Below are positions 32,548 through 45,000 of a DNA stretch of 64,000 nucleotides, piece after piece (positions within the stretch are counted from its first letter, which is position 1; every line of letters begins with the position of its first letter). A program made the position numbers and the translations under genes. Location of the stretch: contig JADJPL010000008.1 of the NCBI GenBank assembly GCA_016713275.1, positions 186,001-250,000 of the forward strand, in the 5' to 3' direction. Source of the stretch: Haliscomenobacter sp. Its GTDB lineage: Bacteria; Bacteroidota; Bacteroidia; Chitinophagales; Saprospiraceae. Under the pieces are notes generated by a model. The model made no database searches and was not told the DNA's origin. It saw nothing but the letters and a program-made list of their open reading frames with translations.

Positions 32548-35500
32548 TATTTATTCGCGCTAAAGTCGACGTCCCCGGTTTTCACCCCGATAAAATCCGC
32601 GCGTTGGTCCGCCTGAAGGTTGTCCAGCCGGATGACCTCGGGGAATTTGGCGTTCCAAGGCTGTTGAGGAGAAGAGAAAGAAAACCCCGCATCCCAATAC
32701 CGCCAAACCGGCACGCCGGGTACCCGGGGCCGTTGGCCCAGGATTTGTTTCTGAAGCAGCCATAGGTCCATCGAGGTGAGCGACCGGGAGCCATTGATAT
32801 CTGCAGCGAGCCATTGCGCCGGTTGTGCGAATACCTGAATCCCCATCAAATGCAGGGCAAGCTCCAATTGGTCCAGGGTGGTCATGCCCAGGGTAAAGGC
32901 GCTTGAATCGGGAACCGGCTGCACCGAGTACGTCTGGCCCAAAGGCAGGCGGCTAAACCGGTATGCACCAGCCGAATCGGTCACGGTTTCCAAAGCAGTA
33001 CCTCCGGTTAACCGGATCCGGACCCCCGGAAGCGGCCTTCCCAGCGGGTTTTTTACTGTTCCGGCAATAGCGGCGGGAAAAGCCCGAAACCGGTATTTAG
33101 CCAAAAATCCATCTCTGGCGTTGATGCTCTGGAATGATTTTCCTCCAAAATTCGTGGACTGATCAAAATACCCTGCCTGGTAAACGGTCCTATTGGGGGC
33201 TAAAGCCAGGGCGTTCGACCATTCCGAGCCAATCCCTCCTGCCTGCGCCACCGCTTTCAGATTCCCGGTGCTGTCCAATTGAAGTAAAAAAAGATCCAGC
33301 GTCCCAAAGGTGCTGTTGAGGATATATTTTTCAGGTCCGGGATCAACATCGGCGCCGGAGGTGAACACGCCGCCCAAGTACAGCGTCCCGTCCGGAGCGG
33401 CAGTCAGGTTTTGCCCGTATTCGATGCCAGGACCTCCAAAATTTTGGGAGAACAGGTAGTTGCCTTCCCCATCATACCCGGCCAGAAAGGCATCGAAAAA
33501 CCCGGCATTGGGCAAAATCGCCTGTTCAGGCCCCGGATCGGCATCCGCTCCGGGAAATGCGGCGCCGGTAATATACAGGGTATTGGATGGCGTAACGGCC
33601 AAATCAAACACCTGGTCCACTCCCGGGCCTCCGATTGCCCGAATCCAGGCAAAATTCCCCTGGGGGCCGAACCGGCAAAAAAAACCGTCAAACGAGCCGG
33701 AATGGCTGTTCAGAGAAGTCAGGGAAGCGCCTTCGCCCGCCTCCAGCCCGCCGCTAAACGAGCCGCTGACAAACGAATTCCCCTTTTCGTCCAGCGCTAA
33801 CTGAACCCCCGAAACCGAAGCGGACCCGCCGAATTTTCGGGCCCATAAAAGGTTCCCTAGGGGATCGTAGCGGGCAAGAAATACGTTGTTTCCTCCCGGG
33901 CTGCTCAAGGTGCTTTCCATGGGTCCGGGGTCAAAATCGAGGACGCCGTTTATAGTTCCCGTCACGGTAAAATTCCCGGCGCTGTCGAGCTCCACGTCGG
34001 CTACCGATACCAGCCCGTTCCCCGAAATGCTTTTAACCCAGTTTAAAAGGCCCTGCGAACTGAAGGAGGCAAAAAAAACGCCGGGGTTCCCTCCCACGCC
34101 GGAAACAGGGGTGAAACCCGCCCCATTCTGGATCTGGATATTCCCGGAAAAGCCTCCGGCAAGAATGGAATTTCCGTTTAGGTCCGTTGCCAATGCCGCA
34201 GATAAGGTACCGCTTGCTCCATCTATAGATCTCGCCCATTGGAAGGCGCCTGAAGAATCCAGTTTGCTCAAAACCAGGGCTTCACTTCCCAGGGCATCCA
34301 GAGGATATAATGCGGGCGAAGGGTCTGCGTCTATCCTGCCCTGAAAAGCCCCTAGCAAGTACAGGTTTTCGTTGGCATCTATCCCAGTATCGCGAAGCTG
34401 ATCCGACTCCTGCGCTCTGGCGGCGCCGAAATGGGAAGCCCAAACCAATGCGCCTGCTGCATCTAATTTCAGAATAAACCCGTCGTCGTCTCCAAATCCT
34501 GCGGTGTTCCCCAGGTTTTGAGTCCCCGGCCCCGGGTCAAAGTCGGCAAGGAATTTAAATGATCCGATAAATACCGGGCGTCCTTCTGCATCCAGCATCA
34601 CGCGAACCGCCGCGTCCTGACTGGCGCCCCCCACCGGATGGGCCCAAAGGCCTTGTAGGTTCTTATCGAGGGCGAGAAGCGCCATATCCCGGTCTCCATG
34701 ACTTTTTAGCGTGTCCTGAAATAATCCTGCCCGGAGCGTCGCTTCTCCGGCGAAATACCCGCAGGCGAATACGCCGCCGGTCGCCGGGTCGCTTTCGATC
34801 CCTAACCCTCTATCCTCTCCCTGGCCTCCAAGGGTTGCGCTGCGCAAAAAAGCCCCCTCCGCATGGTAAACGGCAATAAAAAGATCGGTACCGCCTTGTC
34901 CGGACAAAACGCCGCCGGGCGCCACCGAATCGAGGGTAACGGATCCAGTGAAGGAACCAGTAACGGCAATCGATGATGGGGAACTCACCGCCGCATCCGA
35001 AACAATATCTTCTCCTGTACCCCCAATTTGGCGGGTCCAGGCGAATACGCCGGCTGTGCTGTACCGGGCAATAAACCCATCGGTTTGCCCTTTGGAGGAC
35101 AATTGGACCAACCCCGGGCCGGGATCCAGATCCAGAGAGTCTGCAAAGGCGCCCGCCAGGTAGACGGAATTACCCACCGGTTTTAAGGCGGTCAATTGCT
35201 CGGCGCCTGGGCCGCCAAACTGCCGGGAAGCCATCCAATTTCCTTCTGGAGCAAAGGTGGACCAAAAGATATCCGGACTATTTCCCGCGCTGGTAAGCCA
35301 CTGCTGAGCAGGTCCCGGATCCATGTCTACCCTGCCCGCGAAAATGCCCCCGAAGTGCAGCATCCCGGCCGAATCAATGGCAACAGCGGTGGCGCGATCT
35401 ATGAAAGGGCCTCCCGTCTTCCGGGCCCAGATATAATTTCCATCGCGGTCCAATTTGAGTAAAAAAGCGTCTTCCTGTCCCGAGCTGACCAACGTAGCGG

Positions 35501-35917
35501 TTGAAGGTCCGGGATCAAAATCCACCGAGAAAGAAAAGGAACCAGCTGCATAGATAGCGCCTGAGCGATCTACCGCCAAGGCAGTTACCTGATCGGCCCC
35601 TAACCCTCCAAGCGCCTTAACCCAGATTAATGCGCCGTCGGGAGCATACTTGGCAATAAACGCGTCCGTCCCGCCGGCGCTTACCAGGGAAAGGCCGGTT
35701 TTCCCGGGATCAAAATCCGCCCGTCCGCTGAAAAAGCCGGCAACGACGGTACTCCCTGCGCTATCCCGCGCCAACGCCAAACCCGATTCGTTCCCTCCGG
35801 GCAAAAACCGGGAGGCAGGCGTGTGGAGCGCCCAGATCAAATCCCCCTGAGCAAGGACCGGGACGTGCAGGAGGGCAACACAGAAAACAGCCAAAAGCTT
35901 AAATACATCGATCTTCA
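32547..35917 (-). CDS. SBBP-repeat beta-propeller surface protein with C-terminal dockerin-like module
   Basis: The start is set at the ATG at 35,917, which precedes a clear signal peptide (FKLLAVFCVALLHVPVLAQ); 1,123 residues result. The body is a long run of ~65-75-residue SBBP-type blades with recurring motifs GGTDAFIAKYAPDGALIWVK and DFDPGPxxxxLxSxG. The last ~200 residues are a CarboxypepD_reg-like domain (GTVKNPLGRPLPGVRIRLTGG), then two dockerin-like calcium loops (LAADINGSRSLTSMDLWLLQ) and a closing segment WRYWDAGFSF..FIGVKTGDVD. The same module occurs in the giant protein encoded just upstream. No T9SS sorting domain follows, and only 104 bases separate the stop from the next start. 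Probably a secreted surface protein held through its dockerin-like end; that is inference. Confidence 0.82.
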
Positions 35918-35955
35918 TAAACGCATCGGATTTGGGACACTCAAAAGTAGTAAAT

Positions 35956-35996
35956 CCAAAAAAGAAACGGGCTGTCTGGAAACCCAAACAGCCCGT
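35956..35996 (-). terminator. Rho-independent terminator after the giant surface-protein gene
   Basis: On the minus strand ACGGGCTGT and ACAGCCCGT form a perfect 9-base stem with a 12-base loop, directly followed by TTCTTTTTTGG. This lies 36 bases downstream of the giant gene's stop codon and ahead of the SBBP start at 35,917. The two genes are therefore probably not simply co-transcribed, or read-through is partial. Confidence 0.82.
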
Positions 35997-36031
35997 CGCG
36001 TCGTCCATCCGGCAGAATAGCCGGGTAGGAA

Positions 36032-39000
36032 TTATTCGAGAATAATCATCTTCTTGGTAGCTACGAAGTCGCCCGACTTCAAGGTGTAGTAGAGGACGCC
36101 GGTAGCGTTCAGTTCGTTTGCTTTCAGGATCACCTGGTTGTAGCCCTGAGCGAAGTCGCCCCTGACCATCCGCAAGGTGCGGCCTGTAACATCCTGAATC
36201 GTCAGCGTGGCGTCGCCAGCTTCTGGAAGAACGAATCCGATCATCGTTTCTCCCTGGAATGGGTTAGGCACGTTTTGCATCAGTTCAAAGTTCCGAAGCT
36301 GAGCGAAGGCGGAGTTGCCGAAGTTCAAGGATACGCTGAGGAAATCGCCGCCTGCGCGGTAGGCTTCCGCCCGCGTGATCCGGCTGTTCACGTTCAGCAC
36401 CTCGCTCAGAGTGGCGTCAGCTTTAGCTTTGAGCACCAGCGTAAAGAGCGTCTCGCCTTGCGCCCTGAGCCCTGTGCCCTGCGCCTCATTCCAGCTCGTG
36501 GTAACCAGTCCGTCCTTGGCAAAGATGCCGAAGTTGTCTTCTTTTGCCAGCCCTTGCTCGACGTTGACCAGTTCAACGGCGTTGCGGTCGAAGCCCAGGG
36601 TGAACTGATAGCCTTCGATTTGGCTAAGGTCGCCGGAGAAGGCCACGCGGTATTCGTTACCCGCTTTCATCTTCTGGTCTTCCACGTTCAAGCCAAAGGC
36701 GCCGGAAGTACGCACCACACTGTTTGCCAGGGCGTTGCCGTTGACGTCGCCGATCTTCACCGCCACGAAATTAGCGGTTACATTACCGGCAAGGTCGTTG
36801 ATGTTGGCGACCTCAGGGAATTGAGCCTGCCATGGGTTCGCCGCATTCGGGAACTTGTAAGAGGCATCCACAAAGCGCCAGCTGGTGTTGTTCGCGTATT
36901 TCGCGTCGATACCCAGGATCAGTTTCCGCAACTGGATGAGGTCCAGCGTGGTCACGGTCTTGGAGTTATTGATATCGGCGGCGATCAATTTGTATGCGGT
37001 GTTCAGCGGCTGCACGCCCAGGATGTGCTTGGTGATCAGCACCAGGTCGAAGGTGGATACCCCGTTGAGGTAGTCCTTGTCCAGGTGCGGCGTCACAGAG
37101 TAGTCATATCCGAGGGTCAGGTTGTTGAAGCTGAACTGTCCGTTCGAATTCGTCAGGTTCGTCTGCTGTGCCTGTCCGGAGAGGGTCACCTGAGCGCCCT
37201 CCACGTTGATCTTAGCCTCCGTGGCGATCGCGCCGGCAATAGCAGCCGAAGCGGCTACCGGAGCGCAAATCTTGCTTGGATCGGTAATGAGCGCATAGGT
37301 TTCGCACCATGCCCAGTTCCCTTTTTCATCCAGGCTGTAGAGGCGGATATTGACCTGAGAGATCTTGGCGTCGTCGCAGTCGAAGGTTACCGATGTAGCC
37401 GGCTCGATAGGAATGCCGTCTTCATTCAGGCCATCCGCCGTGGTCCAGATACCGTCGCCGTTATCCTTCACCACATAGTACTTCTTGATGATTTTCTTGC
37501 CGGTAGGACCGGTTTCCGGGCCTTGGCCGTTGCAATCATCTACCGGACTGGCCACGAAGTCGGAAGCCCAAACCAGCATCTCGCCCTCGCCCGTCGTCGG
37601 GTTCTTCATCAAGGCCGTAGACAAGCCATGGTAGCAGATCGGAGGCGTTCCATTGGTATCGACCACAGAGAACGGAATTTCGCGCGTCGCAGAGAGGTTT
37701 CCGCAGTCATCGCGCACAATCACGTACAGTTTGTGGTTGCCCAGCGGGAATTTGCCGCTGAAGGTCCAGGAGTTAGCCGCATTGGCGCCGCTAGCCGGAG
37801 TAACCGTAACACCGTAAGCCGCAGGTAAGGTGCTTAATTCCGCAGCAGCTGCGCCGTTCACGCTAATCCGGATGCGTTCAACCGCGAGGTTGCCCAGCAC
37901 GGAAGGCGTTTGCTGAATTTCCGTGCTTGCGCAGGAATCGGAAGCTGTAATCGGAATCGTCACCGCGCCATCGCAGGTATTCTTATTCTGGTAGAATTCC
38001 AGCGCACCCGGATCTTCCACTACAGGAGGCGTTTCATCCAACACGTAGATATGTTGGGTAAACATCCATGCGAAGTGTTCGTTTCCGGTATTGCCGTAGT
38101 TGGCCGTATTCGAGCAAACCGTTTGGCCGCTGTTGTTGTACCAGAACAGACGCGACTTATCGTTGTGGTTGCCTTTCGCCATTACCCGCTCGCAGGATTC
38201 TGCGACGAAGTTTTTGCCGTTACCACAAGCATCTTCGTAGTAGATTTCCTCCCAGCCGTCCATACCCGAGCCGCTGAAGAGGCCGGTACCAGGAACCGCC
38301 GTGTTTTGGCCTCCGCCAAACTGATCGCGAACGAGGACGTTCACGCCGTTGTACCCGTTGTTGTCGGGGTCGCGAGGCACGATTACCGCCCACTGCATGG
38401 GTTCGCCGCAGGTTTCGCTGTACTGGCACCAGTTGATCACCGTAAAGGTACGGAAGACCTTGTAGCAGAAGTATTTGCCAAATTCATCGGTGGTGCTGTC
38501 GTAGCGCTTATCCTGAACCAGGACGGCAAGCACGTCGCAGGCCAATTCGCCGCCGTCTACCACATTAGCGGTATCGGCGATGGCGCCGCAGGAGCCTTTC
38601 ACGTCGGCAGGGAAGGTCAGGTTGTACTCATGAACCGCCTGAACGGTGATCTTCACCGGCACGGTAGTCGTCACCTGCGGACCATGCGCAGTTGGCTTGG
38701 TCAGTTTCCAGGTGATCGAGATCTCGCCTGCGTCGCAGTGCAGACTTGGGCTGATCACGATTTCGCGCGTCACGCCGGTACAGAAAGCGCCCCGGATAAT
38801 GGTCACATCCTCTTTCAGGAGTGCAATGGCCGCTTTGTAGGTATCGGTGTTTTCGGCATACGTTCCGGCGATAGACAGCAGGTGCAGTCGGTCGCGTTCT
38901 TCGGTACACTTATAGGTTTGTGGGAACGGCATCAGGTACTCGAGGCCCGTTTTGTCCTCCAGGCGGATCCAGTTCCAGCAGAAGTTGCGGTTGCCCGACT

Positions 39001-42000
39001 TGTCTGCGCCCCAGAGTTCGATCATGATCGAGTCGCCGTCGCAGCAGAATACCGGCACGGTATCCAGCATCGGAGACATCAGTGCGCCGCCGGCCTTGTT
39101 GATCCGGAAGTACTCGGTATCTTCCGCTTTGAAGTTGCGGTTTTCGTCGATGTAGTCGATATCGGCATCGATCTTGCCGTTCTTGTTGACATCTACGAAG
39201 CGCTTCAGAGCCATGAAGTTGGTGCTGCACGTTCCGATCGGGCGGCGGACTTTCATCCACTCGATCTTGCTGCAGTTGTCCCAGCTTCCTTCATCCACTT
39301 CTTTCGCAGCGATGTTTCCGACCCCTTCATTATCGAGCGTCAGGTTCAGCTTGTCGTCGCACTTCATCACCGGAGCGATCTTGTCGACGATGCGGAACGG
39401 AACGTAGATGGTGGTGTCTTGGTAGCAAGCGTCAAACACGCGGATCTCGAGGAACCAGAAGGTGTTGGTATCCTTCGGCATCGGTACGCCGGCGATGTTG
39501 AAGCCTTTGTCGCAATCGCCCAGAACAAGGATCGTAGGATCGGGCTTCAGGGTGAACTGACCGGTGGGGCGCTCATCGAGGTCAAGGACCGGACGGCGAA
39601 CCAGAACGGCAAGGTTGAAGCACCAGGAACCCGATTGCTTGTTCGTCACTTGGAGCATATCCTTGGTGAAGCGGAAGGCGCCGGTGCAATCCATCGCGCC
39701 GGTAGAGAATTCATAGACATCCTCCGCGTCGAAGGTAGCAGTAGATACTTTTGGATTCGGCTTATTGTCCGGGTTCTTGTTATACCCGGATCCCTTGAAG
39801 CCATCCTTGTCGATATCGGGGATCAGCACGATCGGAGCGGCGTCGTCGCCGATGACCAGGAGCTGTTCCCAGCAATAGATCTTATCTTCCCAATGTGCAT
39901 TGGCGTAGCAATCGTTATCGGTAGTTGGCTGCTGGAGGAAGTTGGTTGGGTAGTTGGTACCCGTTCCGTAGCACCAGTCAAAGATCGACCACTTACGGAT
40001 AATCTTGCGTCCGCACTGACCCGTGGTATAAACGTTTTCATCTACGTAGTCCACCGAGAATCCACAGTACTCTTTCTGGGTAATATAAATCTTCGTGCCT
40101 GCCGCGTTGAGGAAGTAAGGCACGGATTCAGAGAGCCCGTATTTGCTGAGCAGATCCGCTGGTTTCAGGAGCGTATCGCCCTTGGCAAGCACATTCAACA
40201 CCTCCACTTTGCACTCGGGGAGTACGATAGTCGGACGGACGAAGTTGATGCGCTGCTGGCAGATGCCTTCGTTGCCAAACTCATCGCGGAAGAAGAAGGT
40301 CCGGATGATGTACGCATACAGCTTGCGGTTGGTAGGCTCGGTGATGGCGCAATCGGTCACGTAGTGGATCGCATCGCTCACCCGGTCGAGGTAAACGGTG
40401 CCGCAAGAATCAGTAGCCGATGCGATGCCGGTAAAGTAAGCGTAGGAAGAGGTCTTCCAGGAAGCTTCTTTGTTCAACACGCTGTCGATATCGGTGCAGA
40501 CGAACGGTCTTGGGCCAATCAGGGTCTTGCTGTCGGCAGAAACCCTTCTGTCTACAGGCATGCCTCCAACCGGGCAGGTTACTACCGGCACGGTTTTGTC
40601 CTCAAGGTTGAGGCGGCCCCAGACGGGTTCGCAATGGTTCGCTACGCTGCGCACCTTGTAGATCAGCTTGCGCTTGAGGTACTTGGCGGCGTCGAACGGC
40701 ACGCGGTCGACAGAAGCCCAAATAGTCTCGCCGGTATGCTCATCCTGGATGATCACGCGGTAGTAGCTGCCTTCGGGGTACTTGTCGAAACCGCACTCGG
40801 GCAGGAAGTTCGGCACCAACTGATCCGCATTGATAATGGCTTCGCAGTTTTTATCCATGCTGATGTTGATATCCTTGATACCGCTGTTCAAGCGCGTACG
40901 GATCCAGCACTGGTCGTTCTGGATGGTCCTGTCGTCCTCGTCGAGGTACTTGTCGCGACCCGTCACGCTAGGCGGAATCGGGAAGGTCTTGTACTCGCCG
41001 TTGGCGCCGCGGTCGGCGACCATGCCTTCGAACAGGATGCCATCGCCACCGTCAGGATAAACCAGACCGGCCATCGGCATCGGATCGTCGAACTCATCCG
41101 ACCAATCCATCACCTGGATCGGCTGTCCAAAGCGCGGGTTCACTACGAACGCATCGCCTGGCTCATTGGAAAGGAACGGATCGAAGAAGCGGAAGTCGAG
41201 TACCGGACGCTTCTTGCCCGTTGCTTTGTTAAAGCCTACCGCACGGGCCCAAACCTGAGCCTGCGAATACCAGCCTTGCGGGGTATTGGCATTGAGGGTA
41301 GCTGTTTTATCGCCGTCGATCTCAAACTCAATCCGCACACAGATCACGGAATCGCCGGGCAGGTAGAAGGCGCCAGGGCCGGTGCCGTCGTTCCAGGTCT
41401 GACCGCCGGAACCAATTGTGTTAAACAGGTTGGTGTTCGAGTCGCCGTTGTAGTTCGGGTTGATGAATGGCGTCAGCGCGCTCACGGCGCCCGTCATGGA
41501 CTTCTTCACTTTCGTGTTGCCCGAAGACGTGGTAAAGGCGCTGTCCACGATGCTAACTTCCACGTTACCCACAAATGCGTCGCCGTAAGCCTGCTTCAGG
41601 TTGAGGGCCATCATGAAGCTGTCGAGCGGCACTTCGGTTGGGTTCTTGATGCACAGGTGCATGATCACGTTGAGGTGCTTGCACTCCTGGCTGGTGGAGA
41701 AGTCCACCCCAACGATATCTAAGTTGGCTTCGATGTTCGGCTCGTCGATCCAGCCGAAGTCGATCGACTTATCCCACTGTTCGTCGGGGAAGTAAGCCTT
41801 CGAGTCCGGATCGGCATCGTCCACGGCATCCATCAACAGACCGTTCTCGTTGAGCGGACGGTCGTTGACGCATACTTCCGGATATTTGGCGTTGCCGTCG
41901 TTGATCCGGACAAACGCGCCGGGGCCTTTGCTGACCTGGCCGGCCGTTGCACCGGTGATATCGATGCCGTCGCTGTCGTTGTTATCGTTAACTCCCGGGT

Positions 42001-45000
42001 TGTCCTGCAGCGTCAGTACGCGGTGCTTCGGCCAGAAGTCGACGAAGCTGGTGCTGTCGCGCTGGAGGTATTTCTCCGGAATCACATAGTAACGCCCGGG
42101 GATCAATCCGCGGAAGGAATACATGCCGCTGACTGCGTTCTCGGTCGATACGCCGGTCTTCGTGATGCCTCCTTCCGGCGTATAGGTGTTGGCCGGGAAG
42201 GCAGTAGGCGGAATCAAAGTCCGGTTGTAGAGGATGTCGCTTACAGAACCTTTGGACAGGTTGGCGAACACCGCTTCCGGCGTCTGGTAACCTACCGTAT
42301 CGGGTTGGCCGGTAGCGGGATCAATACCGCCCCAAACCAGCACCAGATGCATCGTATCCACGCCCTCCTCGCCTGTCGCATCCTGATCGCCAAAGACGTC
42401 GTGGTCGTACCAGGCCAGGTTGCCGATCTTGGCTACCGGAATACCGTAGTCTTCCACTTCGCCGACAGGGTATGGATAGCGGCCGGCGGGATTACCCGGA
42501 GCGAGTCCAGGAGACGCGGTAAATGGAGGCGTGGATTTAACAAACGGCGTCTCGGTCATGTGGAACTCATTGTTGTCCGGTCCGAGGCCGTTCGGGAAGG
42601 TCGTCGGATAGGTCGCCTCGTAATTCGTCCAACTCAGACGGAAGCGCATGTACACCACACCCGAGTCAAAGACGGCATGGTTGGGCACATTGAAGCCCAG
42701 GATCACGCTGTCGACGCCGGTGGATCCTGTAGCGTTGAGCTCCATGGTCTTGACGTCTGCCACATCGGCGATATTGTCGATATTGAAGTTGGCGCCGCTG
42801 GCCTTTTTGTGCGTAAAGACGATCCATTCGTCCGCATCGGGGCTGGCGTTAGTCCCGAAGTCGCCGTCGCCGTTCCAGTCGATGAAGGCAGTGAGGTAAG
42901 CGTCTTTGTTGACATAGGAGCCTAACGTCGTATCCTGCGAGGTATAATTGACCTTGAAGAAGGCCCGTTCGCCCGGGAGGAGCGGAGAGAGCAGCAATAT
43001 GCCGTTTTCGTCGTCCGTACCGTCGCCTTTGGCGAACTTGCTTTGATCGTCGTCGTCGCCGCCTGCTTTGCTGCCTGCGTCGTTGTCGGGCTGACCATTG
43101 AGCTCAGCGTCGACGCCTTTACCCAGGTACAAGCGCGGCTGGATTACGTGGCGCGCGCCAAACTTGCCGGTAAACTGCCCGTCCATGGAGTCGCGCAGGG
43201 TCGGATAGTTGGAGCCGGCCTTCACAGAAGTAATCGGCAGGTCGCCGTAATCAAAGCCGGAATAACCGAAGTCGCGGGTCTCGTCGTACTGGTTGTCCGG
43301 GAAGTTGTTGAGCGCATCCGGGGACGGAGGCAGCGGGCTTCCGGGAACAGGAGCAGCCGGCGGATTACCGACATCGTATTTGCTGTCCTCATCCACGCAC
43401 AACATCATCGGATTGGTGATGGAGAAGGTATCCATCGTGACCCGCTCGAACTTGGTCATGCCGCCGATCGTCAGCATTTCCCCATCGATGAGTTCATCGT
43501 CGCCGTTGCTGTTGTTGTCGATGCAGCTGTCGTCGGACGGATCCGGGTTGTTGTACGTCGAAGTCATATCGTCCGGATCGGAAACGACCAGGCGGTAGGT
43601 CGGATTCGGAATACCGGAAGGATCCACGTTGCCGATCAGGCCGCAGAAGTAGTAGATGCCGTTGGCATCGGTGGTATCGTGGTATACATATTCGAACGGA
43701 TCCGTTGGAGCGGTTCCAAAGATGCCATCGATTCCTGCGAATTCCAGGCGGATCGGCACATTGGCGATTGGAGGCTCCAGTTCATCCTGCAGACCGTTAT
43801 AGTTGCGGTCTTCCCATACCAGGTTGCCCACTTTCGAGAGCGCGATGAAGTAATCTTCTACCTCGCCGTAAGGGACCACGCCGCCAGGCACCTGAGAAGT
43901 TCCGGCGCCAGGTTGTGGATTGGGGAAGTTGAGGCCGAGTGCGTTCGGGAAGTTGATGCTGGCATCCAGGATGCCGTCCGGTCCAAGGCGCGGGTCAAAG
44001 CTGATGCGGAAACGCGTCAGCATGTTGCCGTTGTTGTATTTCACATTGGCAGGCACCTTGAAGGTCAGGCGGATGGAATCATTCGGGGAAGTGAGGTAGC
44101 TCATTTCCAGTTCAACCGCTTTCGTGATCGGCTCCAGGGAAATGGCGCCGCCATCCAGTGCAGTAAAGATGACATGCTCGTCTGGATCGATCCCCATCGC
44201 TGGATTGCCGTTGACATAGAAGTCTCCATCGCCGTTCCAGTCGAACCACGCATGCAGGTAAGCATCCGGGCCATCGAGGTTGAGCTTGGCGTTGTAGCGC
44301 ACAGAAATCTGCGCGTCGTAGCCTGCCACCATCGGGGTATTGAAACGGATACCGTCTTCGTCGTCTCCGCAAGCGTTCGCGGCCTTGTTGAATGGCCAGC
44401 GGCGGCCCTGCGAAGGATCGTATGGGAAGGCCGGGTAATTGCTGAAGCTGGCGATCGGATCGTCGCCGCCTAAATCAGCGCCGGGCTTGAATTCAGCGCC
44501 TGCGTCCTGATCAGGCTGTCCCTCCCACTCGGCATCCTGGCAACGGCCAAGGCGGAGATCAGGAGTAACGATATGCTTCGGTCCTTCCGGATGGTTACCG
44601 ATACCGTCTTCTTCGGTATTAAAGTGGCTGACAGAAGGATTGTGGACCAGGGAGCTGTCGAGGTCGCCGAAGTCAAAGGCGGTATAACCGAAGTCGATGC
44701 GTTGTTCGACGCGGTTATCGGGGAACGGATCGCCGTGCTCGTTCGGGTCAGGCAGGAACGGATTCCGCTGATCGAGAATCCCTTCTTCATCCGTTCCGAT
44801 GGTCGCTGCGAGCAGTTTCCATTCCTGGCTCTTGGACTGCCGGCGTTCGTTATTCGCGTATTCCCAAGGATTGCGGTATGGTTTACCATCGCTGTCGCGG
44901 TCCTCTTCGGTCACATTCTTGATCCAGTCGAAGCGGGTCGGCGTCAAGCCGAAGGTATCGGCGGCGATGACCTGGTAGAAGCCCTCGATCATACCGACGA

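Noticed and set aside
32547..37240. Cellulosome
   Set aside because: Dockerin-like and cohesin-like modules are present, but there is no series of cohesins and no dockerin-bearing glycoside hydrolase. A two-protein attachment is the most that can be proposed.
37910..41722. Long plus-strand open frame (1,270 codons) opposite the giant gene
   Set aside because: It is a shadow of the high-GC coding strand. The translation has no family motif and lies wholly inside the clear GEVED/HYR gene on the other strand. The same applies to the plus-strand frames near 36,275, 43,043 and 44,573.
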